From: Bdellovibrionales bacterium CG10_big_fil_rev_8_21_14_0_10_45_34
Lineage (GTDB): Bacteria; Bdellovibrionota; Bdellovibrionia; Bdellovibrionales; 1-14-0-10-45-34
Direction: 5' to 3'
DNA length: 64,000 bases
Assembly: GCA_002778785.1 (NCBI GenBank)
Contig: PEZS01000011.1
Coordinates: forward strand, 511,079 to 575,078
Shown here: positions 1 to 8,974 of the stretch, one piece after another
How the letters are laid out: every line of letters begins with the position of its first letter
How positions within the stretch are numbered: position 1 is the stretch's first letter
The notes under the pieces: model-generated
Databases searched by the model: none
What the model was told of the DNA's origin: nothing
What the model saw: only the letters and a program-made list of their open reading frames with translations
Made by a program: the position numbers and the translations under genes

Positions 1-2
1 CC

Positions 3-584
3 TCAAAAAGTTTGAGCTATATTTTCGAGCTAGCGGGCCTATCAAATATAAAGATTCTCAGTTCGCAATATGGCCTTGGCCTTGTTGCAACTGGGTCTCG
101 GCCCGTGGCAGATATATTAACGACATCGGAAGACAAGGCATTTCCGAAATCTAACGAACAACTGAGATCCACGAAAGAAATGAAGTCTCCTCGCATCGAG
201 GGTTTACATGATGGCTATTTTTCTCGAACAAATCAGTTTGTAAATCGCCTACAGAATCGTCTCATGAATTTAATGAATAAAAATCTCGCTATTATGGGCG
301 GAAACTTAGACACTGCAAACTTATTTGCTCTTTTGAATTTCGACAATGTTAATACAAGAATATTTGAACAAGATCACCAATACGTGGGTAAGTTTATACC
401 CGGTGTCTCCGAGCCAATATTTCATGACGATTTAATAGACGAATTTCAGCCAGATGAAGTCTGGATTATGCCCCTCGGTTTTTGTGATAAGATAGAAACT
501 AATCTTCGCAAAAAATACAGTATTCAAGTGCCAATGGTTAAGATGAACTCAGCGCCCTCATCAGAGGTATTAATTGAGTCTTAA
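3..584 (+). CDS. C-methyltransferase-like protein, C-terminal part (5' end outside window)
   Basis: The reading frame is open to the left edge, so only the C-terminal ~193 residues are visible; the in-frame TTG at 12 is probably internal. The end resembles the C-terminal domain of nucleotide-sugar C-methyltransferases (PF08484 type): a Rossmann-like strand (NLAIMGGN), then KFIPGVSEPI, then PDEVWIMPLGFCDKI, which matches the family pattern of GKY.PGT..PI followed by PD..LILPWN..DEI. The segment FELAGLSNIKILSSQ fits the tail of the preceding SAM-methyltransferase domain. Its stop overlaps the TTG start of the next gene by 11 bp, so the two are probably translationally coupled. A role in methylating a keto-sugar for the adjoining polysaccharide genes is inferred. 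Specific substrate cannot be told. Confidence 0.6.
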   Translation, partial: SKSLSYIFELAGLSNIKILSSQYGLGLVATGSRPVADILTTSEDKAFPKSNEQLRSTKEMKSPRIEGLHDGYFSRTNQFVNRLQNRLMNLMNKNLAIMGGNLDTANLFALLNFDNVNTRIFEQDHQYVGKFIPGVSEPIFHDDLIDEFQPDEVWIMPLGFCDKIETNLRKKYSIQVPMVKMNSAPSSEVLIES

Positions 585-1629
585 AGTTTTCAGCTTAAAC
601 GAGCGAGAACTGTGGACCGATGCTCTTAGTGAACTCGAGACGCACCTCAGGGATGTTTACTTTACCCCCGACTATTACCAACTTCACCAAAATTACGGGG
701 ATGGAGTCGCAGAGTGTGCCCTTTATAGCGGGGCATCCGGATGCCTAATTTATGCCTACTTAAAAAACCCCATCCGCCCCCTAGGGTACGATCTTCCTAG
801 CGAGCATTATGACATCCAGGGGGCCTATGGTTACAACGGGCTTGCGGGCTCCTTAAGCGACCACAATGAATTATCTAAGTTTCATTCAGAGTTTTCGAAC
901 TATTGTCGAGACTCTAACATTGTCGCAGAATTCACCCGATTTCATCCTCTCATTGAAAATGTAAATTACTCCCGCGACCATTTGTCTGTTCGCAAAAACA
1001 GGAGCACCGTCAAAGTCATCCTAGATCGATCATTTATTGAGATTCAAAAAGAATTTTCTGATAGTTGTAGAAGAGCCATCAGAAAGGCTGAGAAAAACGG
1101 AATAAAGATTACCACTCATACTAGCAGTTTTCATATTGCGGATTTTAAACGGCTTTACAAAGCGACTATGGATCGAACACGCTCTCGGCCCTACCTGTAC
1201 TTTAGCGACAGTTATTTTGAAGAGCTTTTTAGAGTGCCGAATCTCGTTCAATTTTGCGCATGGCTAGATGATAAGGTTGTAGCAACCTCTCTTTGTTTTT
1301 TAAGCACTCCATTCTTTCATTACCACCTTGGCGCGTCCGCCACGGAGCACTTATCAATGAGGCCGAACAACTTACTATTTCAAGAGATGATTTCGTTTGC
1401 GAACGCACGCGGTGCTAAACTACTGCACCTGGGTGGCGGCAATACAGCATCGCCGGACGACAGTCTATTCAAATACAAAACCAGCTATTCTCATGCCCTT
1501 TGTGATTTTTATGTGGGATACAAAATTCACGACGAAGAGACTTACAAGAATCTCTGCGACGAGTGGGATCGTAAAGCAAACTTACCTAAACTCAACACTG
1601 AAGTTCTCAGGTATCGTTCATCGATTTGA
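574..1629 (+). CDS. FemAB/GNAT-like acyltransferase
   Basis: A 351-residue protein resembling the GNAT acyltransferases of the FemAB group that are common in capsule and exopolysaccharide loci. Visible hallmarks are a basic stretch SCRRAIRKAEKNGI in mid-protein, the segment FKRLYKATMDRTRSRPYLYFSDSYFEEL cut by short loops, and a late LLHLGGGN motif followed by FKYKTSY, typical of the C-terminal GNAT fold. The family transfers amino acids or acyl groups to peptidoglycan precursors or sugar amines; here acylation of a sugar amine is the more natural guess. The start is TTG at 574 with AGAGG seven bases upstream; it overlaps the preceding gene by 11 bp. The 3' end overlaps the convergent flippase gene by 12 bp. 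Confidence 0.7.
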   Translation: MSLKVFSLNERELWTDALSELETHLRDVYFTPDYYQLHQNYGDGVAECALYSGASGCLIYAYLKNPIRPLGYDLPSEHYDIQGAYGYNGLAGSLSDHNELSKFHSEFSNYCRDSNIVAEFTRFHPLIENVNYSRDHLSVRKNRSTVKVILDRSFIEIQKEFSDSCRRAIRKAEKNGIKITTHTSSFHIADFKRLYKATMDRTRSRPYLYFSDSYFEELFRVPNLVQFCAWLDDKVVATSLCFLSTPFFHYHLGASATEHLSMRPNNLLFQEMISFANARGAKLLHLGGGNTASPDDSLFKYKTSYSHALCDFYVGYKIHDEETYKNLCDEWDRKANLPKLNTEVLRYRSSI

Positions 1630-2937
1630 CTTTTTTAATCGCGTTTTTACAAACGCGATGGCCTGAAGCGGCGAAAGATTCGGTACAGAAAGAATTCCAA
1701 ATTCTCTTTTGTATACCCACACTAGGACAGCTTTTAGTCCAACTAAGCTAATCCCTTGAGAAATCGCGGCACCGTAGATTCCCAAATTTGGTATAAGAGC
1801 CGCAGAAAGTGCTAGATTCAATCCCGCAAAACACCACATCCACTTGGCAACCGAGTTTTGCTTGCCGACCACATACATGATGACAATGATAAATCCAGAG
1901 AGACTACTTAAAAAGAATGACGTTGTGAGTATTCTTAATACACCAGAGGCCTCTACGTACTCGGATCCGAACAGCGACAATAACGGTTCTGCAAAAATTA
2001 AAATTGCAAGATAGGCTGGAGTCGTAAACCAAAATATGGCTGAAGCGACCTGAGAGACAAACTTCTGAATAGCCACTTTGTTGCCTTCAGAATGAAGCCG
2101 CGAGAATGTGGCGACTCCCACAATTGTCATTGCTTCGTATACGAACTGAATCATCTCCGCGCCGCGAGCGGCCGCTACGTAAATACCAACATCATGTGAA
2201 GGCCTGAGTTTTCCTAGAACTAACACTTCGCCTTTACTGAGCAAAATAAACCCCAAGCCGCTACCGACAAGTCCGATCGCAGGCGCAAACCACTGTTTGA
2301 TTTCAAATGTTGGCTTTGCTTCGTTTAAATGAAGTGGCTTTTCTACTTTGTAAAGAGCAACGTAACCAACAATGAGTGTTACAATCCAAGCTATTAAGTT
2401 GATGTATGCAGCTTCCTCTACGTTTACCGATTGATGCCATGTAACCCAACCCAGTAATAAAAGTAAGATACCACCCGGGTAGACAATGTTTTCTGGAATT
2501 TGCGCCCAGATCGGATGGTGCATCGATCTAATAATGGCCTGGCGCACTTGCCCCGCAATGATCAAGGGGAGAGTCAAGAACATGAGTGCAAAAACATAAT
2601 GATCAGATTGCGCAAAAAAAGTAGTCGCAAATATTGTGACGAGCGCGATAAGAAGTGAGCTAGTGGTGCTAGACACATGAGCAAAGCGAAGAATTCCTCG
2701 CAATCGACCCTTGTCATTTTCGTTTAAAAATTTTGGGATGAATCGCAAAAGAGTGTGGTCTAAGCCCAAAATTGCAGGCAGAGATATCACTGAAATGACT
2801 GTTATCGCATAAGAGTAGACGCCATATCCCTTCGCCCCTAAGATCCTTGCTAATAATAGGCCAACAAAAAATCTCAGCGCGTGCCCGCTACTTCGAACCA
2901 AGAAGGAATACGCACTACTTTTGTATATCCCGTTCAC
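1618..2937 (-). CDS. Oligosaccharide flippase, Wzx/PST family
   Basis: A 439-residue, very hydrophobic protein with about 12-14 predicted membrane spans, typical length for Wzx/PST transporters. The N-terminus shows the family features: a short basic stretch, then LARILGAKGYGVYSYAI, close to the usual R.LG...YG.......  pattern. It should flip an undecaprenyl-linked oligosaccharide across the inner membrane. The start is GTG at 2937, sharing a GTGA overlap with the stop of the HAD gene, so it is the last gene of a minus-strand operon. A second, fused flippase lies at 13436-16432, so this locus encodes two candidate flippases. Substrate unknown. Confidence 0.8.
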   Translation of the reverse strand: MNGIYKSSAYSFLVRSSGHALRFFVGLLLARILGAKGYGVYSYAITVISVISLPAILGLDHTLLRFIPKFLNENDKGRLRGILRFAHVSSTTSSLLIALVTIFATTFFAQSDHYVFALMFLTLPLIIAGQVRQAIIRSMHHPIWAQIPENIVYPGGILLLLLGWVTWHQSVNVEEAAYINLIAWIVTLIVGYVALYKVEKPLHLNEAKPTFEIKQWFAPAIGLVGSGLGFILLSKGEVLVLGKLRPSHDVGIYVAAARGAEMIQFVYEAMTIVGVATFSRLHSEGNKVAIQKFVSQVASAIFWFTTPAYLAILIFAEPLLSLFGSEYVEASGVLRILTTSFFLSSLSGFIIVIMYVVGKQNSVAKWMWCFAGLNLALSAALIPNLGIYGAAISQGISLVGLKAVLVWVYKREFGILSVPNLSPLQAIAFVKTRLKKSNR

Positions 2938-3716
2938 AGTTTTTCACTCGTTTGACTTTTGACCAACTGGCCATGAACACTCGCTTCATGCCAACTTGCA
3001 AGTTTTTGAGCAGTGACATCGCTGAGACTGCTAACAACCTTATCGGCTCCAGCTTCTTTAAGATTTTGGCCGATTCGGTCTAGGCCCAACGTTAAGCCAA
3101 CGTTGGCAGCCTTAGAAGCCTGCACACCGGATATGGCATCTTCAATAATAATAACGTCAGACGGACTACAAGAAAATTCTTTGATCAACTCCGAGAACAT
3201 ATCGGGATGTGGCTTGCCTCTTAAGTGCCTCTCCTTGATAGTGTTGCCATCGTAAATCTTTTTAAAGTATTTGGTTAGGCTGGCCCTTTCTAGCAAATAT
3301 CGGCAGTTTTTGCTTGAAGACGCCACCGCAAGGTCAATACTTACGCTACTTAAGTGATTGATTAAATTTTCACAATCTTTGAAAACTTCGACACCCAACT
3401 CGTCGATTAGATCCAAGAAGATTCTGTCTTTCTTGTTACCTATACCGACCACTGATTCAACTGACTGATCTGTATCTTCCCCGTGTGGCAGCTCAATATC
3501 TCGTGAGCGCAAGAAATTCCCGATTCCGACAAGCCTGGGTTTTCCATCGACATGTTCGTGATAGTCGGAGTCAATTCGAAACTCTTTAAAGGTCTCACCC
3601 TTTCTCTGCGATCTCTTGGCAAGCATCTCATCAAAGACACTCTTCCACGCTCTTGCGTGTACGACCGCTGTGTTTGTTATTACACCGTCCATATCAAAAA
3701 TAACCAGTTTAAACAT
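2934..3716 (-). CDS. HAD-superfamily phosphatase, beta-phosphoglucomutase-like
   Basis: A 260-residue HAD hydrolase. Motif I is FDMDGVITN at residues 7-15 (nucleophile D8, acid/base D10), motif II is ASSSKN, motif III lysine lies in GKPHPDMF, and motif IV is IIEDAISGVQASKAA. The cap insert DYHEHVDGKPRLVGIGNFL matches the subgroup of beta-phosphoglucomutase-like enzymes. The family either isomerises sugar phosphates or dephosphorylates them. I place the start at 3716, where ATG overlaps the upstream stop as TAATG; the frame is open a further 57 bp upstream but only inside the neighbouring gene. Its one-base coupling to a GT4-nucleotidylyltransferase fusion suggests it prepares a sugar phosphate for nucleotide activation by that protein (inference). 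Confidence 0.85.
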   Translation of the reverse strand: MFKLVIFDMDGVITNTAVVHARAWKSVFDEMLAKRSQRKGETFKEFRIDSDYHEHVDGKPRLVGIGNFLRSRDIELPHGEDTDQSVESVVGIGNKKDRIFLDLIDELGVEVFKDCENLINHLSSVSIDLAVASSSKNCRYLLERASLTKYFKKIYDGNTIKERHLRGKPHPDMFSELIKEFSCSPSDVIIIEDAISGVQASKAANVGLTLGLDRIGQNLKEAGADKVVSSLSDVTAQKLASWHEASVHGQLVKSQTSEKL

Positions 3717-5326
3717 TAGGGCGTAACGCCTATTCGCATGCGTTCGATGGCTTTGCTCGAGGAGGTTGTCCATTCGCGCGTAAAATAGACGCAGCCGCCA
3801 GCTTTTTCTACGGCCTGCTTTTCAAGCTGAAAGTTAGGATTAACTTGTTGATCTGGCGCTTCGTACTCGTCACCTTTTGCAAAATAGTTTGGCTTTAACA
3901 TCTCAATTGTTGGAACAGCAGATGGCCACTTATTGATTGCAACCCAACTTACTGCACCAAGCCCTGCAATCAACTCGGCACGCTGTTTCGCAGGAAAAAC
4001 AGGACGGTTTGGGCCTTTGTTAATGAACTCGTCTGGCGTAATGGTAGCAATGAGTACATCGGCTGCTTTTCTGGCTGATTCGAAGTGCCGCAAATGCCCG
4101 GCATGCAAAACATCGAAGCAACCGTGACACTGCACCACAGTTCTACCCTCAGATTTCACCTGCTCTACAATGGCAGCAAGTCTATCGAGAGTGACCACCC
4201 TGTCTCGTGAGCTGATTGGCAAGGTAGTGGTTGACGACTTAGGTAGTACTTCGAAGTAGAATTTGGCCATCTTAGCCATTTCATTATTGTAGTCGTTCTT
4301 ATCTTGAATAATTCTTCTCTCTCTTTCGCCTAGATTAGCGAGCTTCTCTTTTTCAGAAAACAGAGTCTCAATCTTAGTGACCAAATCCTCCGAATCGCTG
4401 GCTCGAAAAAGCTGATAAGGCTCACATATCCACTCTCGGTTTTCGCAAACATCTGAAACCACAACAGGCAGCTTCATAGCCATCGCCTCCGCGGTGCTTG
4501 CGGCTATTCCGGCGTCGGAGAGTGAGGCAGAAACGTATACGTCTGAAACTGTCAAAAACTCTTTGAGCTGTTTCATATTGTATCCGCCTAAAAAACTGAC
4601 TCTTTCAGCAATATTCAACTCTTGCACAAGGGCTTTGAGATTTTCCGTCTCTGGTCCTCGCCCAGCAACAAGCAGTTTTACAGATGGATGCTTTTTTTCA
4701 AGAAGCGGAATCGATTTAACGATCGTTGCAATATCGTAAACATCATAATGGTTCCGAGTACTAAGGATAACAGGGAACGCATCATTTAACTCGTAAGACT
4801 TTTGGAGTTCTCTTCGTTGACCTAAATCTGGTGTGAAGTCCACCGTATCAATACCAAAATTAATCCTCTTTATTTTTTTACGGTCGGCTCCCAGATCTAC
4901 CATAGCTTCTATCATGTGATCGGCGTCGGTTGTAACCATCAATGACTTTTCAAGAACCCTTTGGACCAATCTTTTCTTAGCTATGTTGTTTCGGTTCGTA
5001 AGAATATCGGAGCCCCAGGCTGTGCTTACAATAGGCGCCTTATCTTGAAGTAGTGCCAGCAAGCCGTAAAATCCAATGTAATGTACATGAATTAAATCTG
5101 GTTTCGTCTCTCTAACGACTGCGCGTATTTTTACAGCCGCCCTAGCGAAATTCCAGAGTTTACTTTTGGACCCTCCAAGCTCAATCACTTCTAAGCCCAT
5201 TTCTTGTCTTAACTTAGAATCAATTGTGTCAAAGGTTGCCCAAGCAACCTCAAATCCTGCTTTCTTAAAATACTTAATCCACTTGATGCTATGAATAGAG
5301 GATGAAGCTAAAAACAAAAGTTTCAC
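3716..5326 (-). CDS. GT4 glycosyltransferase fused to cytidylyltransferase-like domain
   Basis: A 536-residue two-domain protein. Residues about 1-370 form a GT-B glycosyltransferase of family 4: N-terminal MKLLFLASSSIHSIKW, mid-protein AWGSDIL, and the donor-site motif SDAGIAASTAEAMAMKLPVV. Residues about 394-530 form a nucleotidylyltransferase of the RfaE domain II/TagD type, with GCFDVLHAGH (HxGH motif at 408-411), then INKGPNRPVFPAKQRAELI and a late TTSSSKAIERM, equivalent to the ISTTKLI/R motif. The two activities are normally on separate proteins, so one chain may make and use an activated sugar or alditol. GTG start with GGGAG five bases upstream. It sits between an initiating sugar transferase and a HAD phosphatase in one operon. 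Confidence 0.85.
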   Translation of the reverse strand: MKLLFLASSSIHSIKWIKYFKKAGFEVAWATFDTIDSKLRQEMGLEVIELGGSKSKLWNFARAAVKIRAVVRETKPDLIHVHYIGFYGLLALLQDKAPIVSTAWGSDILTNRNNIAKKRLVQRVLEKSLMVTTDADHMIEAMVDLGADRKKIKRINFGIDTVDFTPDLGQRRELQKSYELNDAFPVILSTRNHYDVYDIATIVKSIPLLEKKHPSVKLLVAGRGPETENLKALVQELNIAERVSFLGGYNMKQLKEFLTVSDVYVSASLSDAGIAASTAEAMAMKLPVVVSDVCENREWICEPYQLFRASDSEDLVTKIETLFSEKEKLANLGERERRIIQDKNDYNNEMAKMAKFYFEVLPKSSTTTLPISSRDRVVTLDRLAAIVEQVKSEGRTVVQCHGCFDVLHAGHLRHFESARKAADVLIATITPDEFINKGPNRPVFPAKQRAELIAGLGAVSWVAINKWPSAVPTIEMLKPNYFAKGDEYEAPDQQVNPNFQLEKQAVEKAGGCVYFTREWTTSSSKAIERMRIGVTP

Positions 5327-5340
5327 AATGGTCTCCCAAA

Positions 5341-6081
5341 TTAAATCATTTCAACATTTCTATCAGTGACAACCTCGGTCGCACCCGGTGGCTTAGCCGG
5401 CAGAAGGGGTGCAGATCTACCAGAAACCGCAACAAGTTCCGCAGAGCCACCCAGTTTCTTCACCAACGACTGAACGCCTCGAAGTGCTAACGGTCGATTG
5501 ACAAAGGATAATACAGTTAACCAAATTACCTTTAAATCTAAAAAAAGGTTCTGATGTTCTACATAAAGCAGGCCCAGACGGCTCTTCCAAGGTCTTACTA
5601 GTTGATTGTAAGCGATATTAGCATCTTCGTAGCCCTCAAGAATGTTGGCTAAATCGAAAAACACAACAGAGGATAGATCCGTAACGCCCGGTTTAATTGT
5701 AAGAAGTTTTTTTTCTTCGTGGGTGTATATCTTGATTTCTCTTTGAACGTTTGGGCGAGGACCAACTACCGAAAGATCGCCCATTAAAACATTTAAGAAC
5801 TGTGTTAGCTCATCAACTTTAAATCGTCTTATTAAATGGCCTACACGAGTTATTCTGGGATCATCTTTTTTTGTCGAGTCCACTTGATTTGCGTGAGCGC
5901 CTACAACCATCGTGCGGATTTTGATCATTTTAAAAGGTAGAGCGTTCTTACCAACTCTCTCTGACAAAAAAAAGGGGCTTCTTCGGTCATGCCTATACAC
6001 GGCAAAAAGGGCTACTAATAACAATGGCGACGTTAAAATAAGTGCAAAAAATGAAAAGAAGATATCAAATAGCCGTTTCAT
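5341..6081 (-). CDS. Initiating sugar-phosphate transferase (bacterial sugar transferase family)
   Basis: A 246-residue member of the PF02397 family, which transfers a sugar-1-phosphate from a nucleotide sugar to undecaprenyl phosphate and so starts a lipid-linked glycan. It has one N-terminal hydrophobic segment (residues 4-28), the family motif PFKMIKIRTMV, the catalytic Asp-Glu pair in FKVDELTQFLNVLMGD, and SVVGPRP directly after it. It lacks the extra four-helix domain of WbaP/WcaJ-type enzymes, so it is the small monotopic form. The C-terminal 35 residues (rich in Pro, Ala, Val) extend beyond the family core. Its 5' end overlaps the aldo/keto reductase gene by 17 bp. The sugar transferred cannot be read from sequence. 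Confidence 0.9.
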   Translation of the reverse strand: MKRLFDIFFSFFALILTSPLLLVALFAVYRHDRRSPFFLSERVGKNALPFKMIKIRTMVVGAHANQVDSTKKDDPRITRVGHLIRRFKVDELTQFLNVLMGDLSVVGPRPNVQREIKIYTHEEKKLLTIKPGVTDLSSVVFFDLANILEGYEDANIAYNQLVRPWKSRLGLLYVEHQNLFLDLKVIWLTVLSFVNRPLALRGVQSLVKKLGGSAELVAVSGRSAPLLPAKPPGATEVVTDRNVEMI

Positions 6082-7045
6082 TTCTTACTCGCTCTTGGTT
6101 GGTATTAAATATGGAATCAATCTCTGATAGTTCCGCCGCTTCCAAACTGAAACATTCGGCTCCCCAATTTGACTCTAGCTGCTTGAGCGATTTCACTCCG
6201 GCAATACAAACGTCGATTGAAGATATCTGCTGGAGCCACCGAATTGCCACTGCAGAGACTGAAACGCCGTACTTGAGGGCATACTGTGTTAGCTTCGCAG
6301 CTCTTTCGACATTTCGCCTAAAATCCTCACCGATGAAGGCGGGCAGCCTGTGCCTGCGATCTGTTTGAGGGAACTGTATATCTTGGTTTTGAAACTTCCC
6401 CGAAAGCAGCCCTCGTTCTAAAACGCCATAAGCGAATGTTTTAATATTGTGGCCCCTTAAAAATCTCAGGTAAGAACCCTCAGCCTTTCGCTGTATCAGG
6501 CTGTATTGAAACTGCGCCGCTGAAATTGGATGGAGTTTTTGAATCTCTTCTAGATCTTTTAAGGCAAAATTCGAATAGCCGAACTCTCTTATTTTGCCGG
6601 TTTTTTGCAGGCCCACCAAGGTCTCAATCAAGAGCTCTTTTGGCACTTTCGGGTCAGGGTAGTGGACAAATAACAAAGGCACTGAATCTATTTGAAGCCT
6701 TCTAAGGCTGCCCTCAACGGAAGCTACGATGGCGCTAGGCTCAAGATTTACTTCCGTTACTGCACGCTCTTTGTCTTTTTGAAAGAAGTCGATTCCCACT
6801 TTTGTTCCAATGGTGACATCATGGCGCTTCGAGCCCAAATATTTTGAAAGGCGCTCTTCAGAAAGACCCAATCCATAGATGGGGGCCGTATCAAAGTACT
6901 TAACGCCAATCTCGACTGCTCTGACGATGGCCTCACCAATGTCTTGAATATCAACATCCCCCCAATCTGTGCCGCCAAGTGGCTCACAGCCAAATCCCAG
7001 AGTAGGAAACTCCAGATTTATCGAAGAGGGTTGTTGCTGCTTCAT
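6065..7045 (-). CDS. Aldo/keto reductase
   Basis: A 326-residue NAD(P)H-dependent oxidoreductase of the aldo/keto reductase superfamily (TIM barrel). Catalytic tetrad candidates are visible: D and Y in FDTAPIYGLGLSE, K in IGTKVGID and H in LLFVHYPDP. The C-terminal cofactor region is present (SSIDVCIAGVKSLKQLESN). Such enzymes in sugar clusters reduce keto-sugars or alditol precursors; substrate not determinable here. It starts with ATG at 7045 without a strong ribosome-binding site and lies 12 bp after the methyltransferase gene, with a 17-bp overlap into the sugar transferase gene, so it is embedded in the same operon. Confidence 0.85.
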   Translation of the reverse strand: MKQQQPSSINLEFPTLGFGCEPLGGTDWGDVDIQDIGEAIVRAVEIGVKYFDTAPIYGLGLSEERLSKYLGSKRHDVTIGTKVGIDFFQKDKERAVTEVNLEPSAIVASVEGSLRRLQIDSVPLLFVHYPDPKVPKELLIETLVGLQKTGKIREFGYSNFALKDLEEIQKLHPISAAQFQYSLIQRKAEGSYLRFLRGHNIKTFAYGVLERGLLSGKFQNQDIQFPQTDRRHRLPAFIGEDFRRNVERAAKLTQYALKYGVSVSAVAIRWLQQISSIDVCIAGVKSLKQLESNWGAECFSLEAAELSEIDSIFNTNQERVRNETAI

Positions 7046-7057
7046 AACTGTTATTCT

Positions 7058-7864
7058 TTAGTGAAGATTCTTTTTGGGCTCAGATAATATAAATACCATC
7101 TGCCAGGCCATAAGATTAAGAAGTGGAATTTTGAGCAAGATCTCGTCTATCTTCTCTGTTACTTTAAGAACTGGTTCAAAAACTTTTGTTCCGATAAACG
7201 GGATTGCACCCAAGGAAGCCAAATAGAAAAATTTCACTTCGACTTTGTTGAAATAGTTTTTTGCTAAATTCAGCTCGCGCAGAGTGAGAATATGATCGGT
7301 CTCCCACTCGGTTCTAAGCTTTGGTGTCATTTTGCGATAGAGCTGAATGACAGGATTGTAGCCCAGAGCCTCCATGGCCATAATCGAGCCGGTTGGCTTA
7401 ACAATTCGGGCCAGCTCCTTCCAGGCCTTTCGAATGTCTAGATGGTGCAATACGCCGTTACAGACGACAACATCAAATGTGTTATCTTCAAAGTCGGTGT
7501 TTTCGGCATCGCCAACTACGAATTTTGCATTGGTAAAACCGTTTGATTCAAGGAGCTCTTTCGCAGTTTCGACCTCTTTGCTAGAAATATCGATTCCTGT
7601 GACATTGGCCCCCATCTGGGCAAGATTCAAACTTGTTTGACCCAAGCCGCAACAATAATCGAGCACTTCTTTACCTTTGCAGTTCTTTCTGAGCCACTCG
7701 TTTTGGTAATCGACACTCTTTTTGACAATGCTGTAGAAGCGCTTATTAGAATATTTGGCCAAATACTCCTCTTCAGACATATTTTTTCGATCGGCCTCTC
7801 TTTGGTTATGAAAATTCGCCTCTTCCTTTTTGCGCTTTATTTCTGTTTGATCTGAATTCAGCAT
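7058..7864 (-). CDS. Class I SAM-dependent methyltransferase
   Basis: A 268-residue methyltransferase. Motif I is EVLDYCCGLGQTSLNLAQMG, followed by VTGIDISSKEVE (acidic residue binding the SAM ribose), VVGDAENTDFEDNTFDVVVCNGVLHHL and a late GSIMAMEAL strand: the standard Methyltransf_11 order. The N-terminal ~60 residues are charged and helical; the C-terminal ~80 residues are unassigned and partly hydrophobic (LKIPLLNLMAWQMVF). I place the start at 7864, where AGAGGA lies five bases before ATG, rather than the in-frame upstream codon at 7924. Target is unknown; a glycan or a lipid carrier is plausible from context. It heads a minus-strand operon leading to the flippase. Confidence 0.8.
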   Translation of the reverse strand: MLNSDQTEIKRKKEEANFHNQREADRKNMSEEEYLAKYSNKRFYSIVKKSVDYQNEWLRKNCKGKEVLDYCCGLGQTSLNLAQMGANVTGIDISSKEVETAKELLESNGFTNAKFVVGDAENTDFEDNTFDVVVCNGVLHHLDIRKAWKELARIVKPTGSIMAMEALGYNPVIQLYRKMTPKLRTEWETDHILTLRELNLAKNYFNKVEVKFFYLASLGAIPFIGTKVFEPVLKVTEKIDEILLKIPLLNLMAWQMVFILSEPKKNLH

Positions 7865-8075
7865 TGATTCCTCTTTTGTAAATGTTGTGGCCCTCAGAGT
7901 CTTTTCGTTTTTAGCCCCTACCAATACCGCCTCGAGCCTCTAAATTTTTGTCGCCTAATCATCGCCTCGTTTAAATGGGCAAACTACCAATTCATTCGAA
8001 TCTGCGTCAACGACTGCCGGGCCCCGCGCCTATTATCTTGCATATTTATTTGGCGGCTGTTACCTGAATTGATCA

Positions 8076-8891
8076 ATGGTCCAACCCTTTTTTTCACTCG
8101 TAATACTCTGCTATAAAGGCGGAAATGCGATAGTTCCATTTATTGAGAAGGCTCACCGTCTCCTTGGGGACTACAACTTCCCATGGGAAATAATACTCGT
8201 TGCCAATTATATGGAAGGAGTTGAAGACCCAACCCCGGAAGTAATGAGGAACATTGCAAAAAAGTTGAACAACTGCCGAGTATTAACCCTCTCGAAAAAG
8301 GGAATGATGGGCTGGGATCTTAGAAGCGGAATGTCGGTAGCTAGGGGCGAATACGTTGGGGTTATCGACGGCGACGGGCAGTTCCCTATAGAGGCCTTGG
8401 CATCTTGCTTAGCCAAGATTCGCCTCGAAGGCCTAGACTTGGTAAAAACATATAGAGTTCGGCGCGATGATGGTCTGTACAGAAAGCTTATATCAATTGT
8501 TTATAACTTTCTCTTTAGAATGCTCGGGTTCGGTGACCTCAAAGATGCCAACTCGAAACCTAAAGTGATCCGACGCGTCAAGTTTGAAGAGATGAGGCTT
8601 TGTGCCGACGACTGGTTTGTAGATGCGGAGATTATGATAAAAGCTCACCGGATGGGGCTGAAAGTAAAAGAGATACCGATTCATTTTAGTGCGCAAACTG
8701 ATAGATGTTCATATGTTAAGCCGTCCGCGATCTTCGAATTTATCAAAAATCTGTTGGCAGCTCGTAATGGCCGATTCGGTCGCCCAAACCACGACACTTT
8801 TGATGGGCTTGGTTTGAATAAGCTGCCACACAGCCTAAAAAGGGACGCTACCGAGTCAAATAGAAATGACGGAAAAAGCCTCTTCGAATAG
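8076..8891 (+). CDS. GT2 glycosyltransferase (dolichyl-phosphate-mannose-synthase-like)
   Basis: A 271-residue GT-A glycosyltransferase. It begins FFSLVILCYKGGNAIVPFIE (family 2 start), has the metal-binding motif VIDGDGQFP, and a downstream LRLCADDWFVDAEIMIKAHRMG-like region with the usual E..... I.A...G pattern before an IPIHF strand, as in DPM1-like enzymes that act on polyprenyl phosphate. It lacks the C-terminal membrane helices of larger polyprenyl-phosphate glycosyltransferases. It is a lone plus-strand gene between two minus-strand operons, with 150 bp of non-coding sequence upstream. No strong ribosome-binding site is seen before the ATG. Confidence 0.8.
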   Translation: MVQPFFSLVILCYKGGNAIVPFIEKAHRLLGDYNFPWEIILVANYMEGVEDPTPEVMRNIAKKLNNCRVLTLSKKGMMGWDLRSGMSVARGEYVGVIDGDGQFPIEALASCLAKIRLEGLDLVKTYRVRRDDGLYRKLISIVYNFLFRMLGFGDLKDANSKPKVIRRVKFEEMRLCADDWFVDAEIMIKAHRMGLKVKEIPIHFSAQTDRCSYVKPSAIFEFIKNLLAARNGRFGRPNHDTFDGLGLNKLPHSLKRDATESNRNDGKSLFE

Positions 8892-8974
8892 CTAATATGG
8901 GGAAACACCCTGACAGAGCCGATAACGAACTTCTTCTCACAAACTTATATAGAGCTCACGGCCCTATTGGCTAC

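Noticed and set aside
3717-3773. N-terminal extension of the HAD phosphatase
   Set aside because: The extra 19 codons lie in the preceding gene, and the HAD motif needs only a few residues before FDMDGV; TAATG overlap supports 3716.
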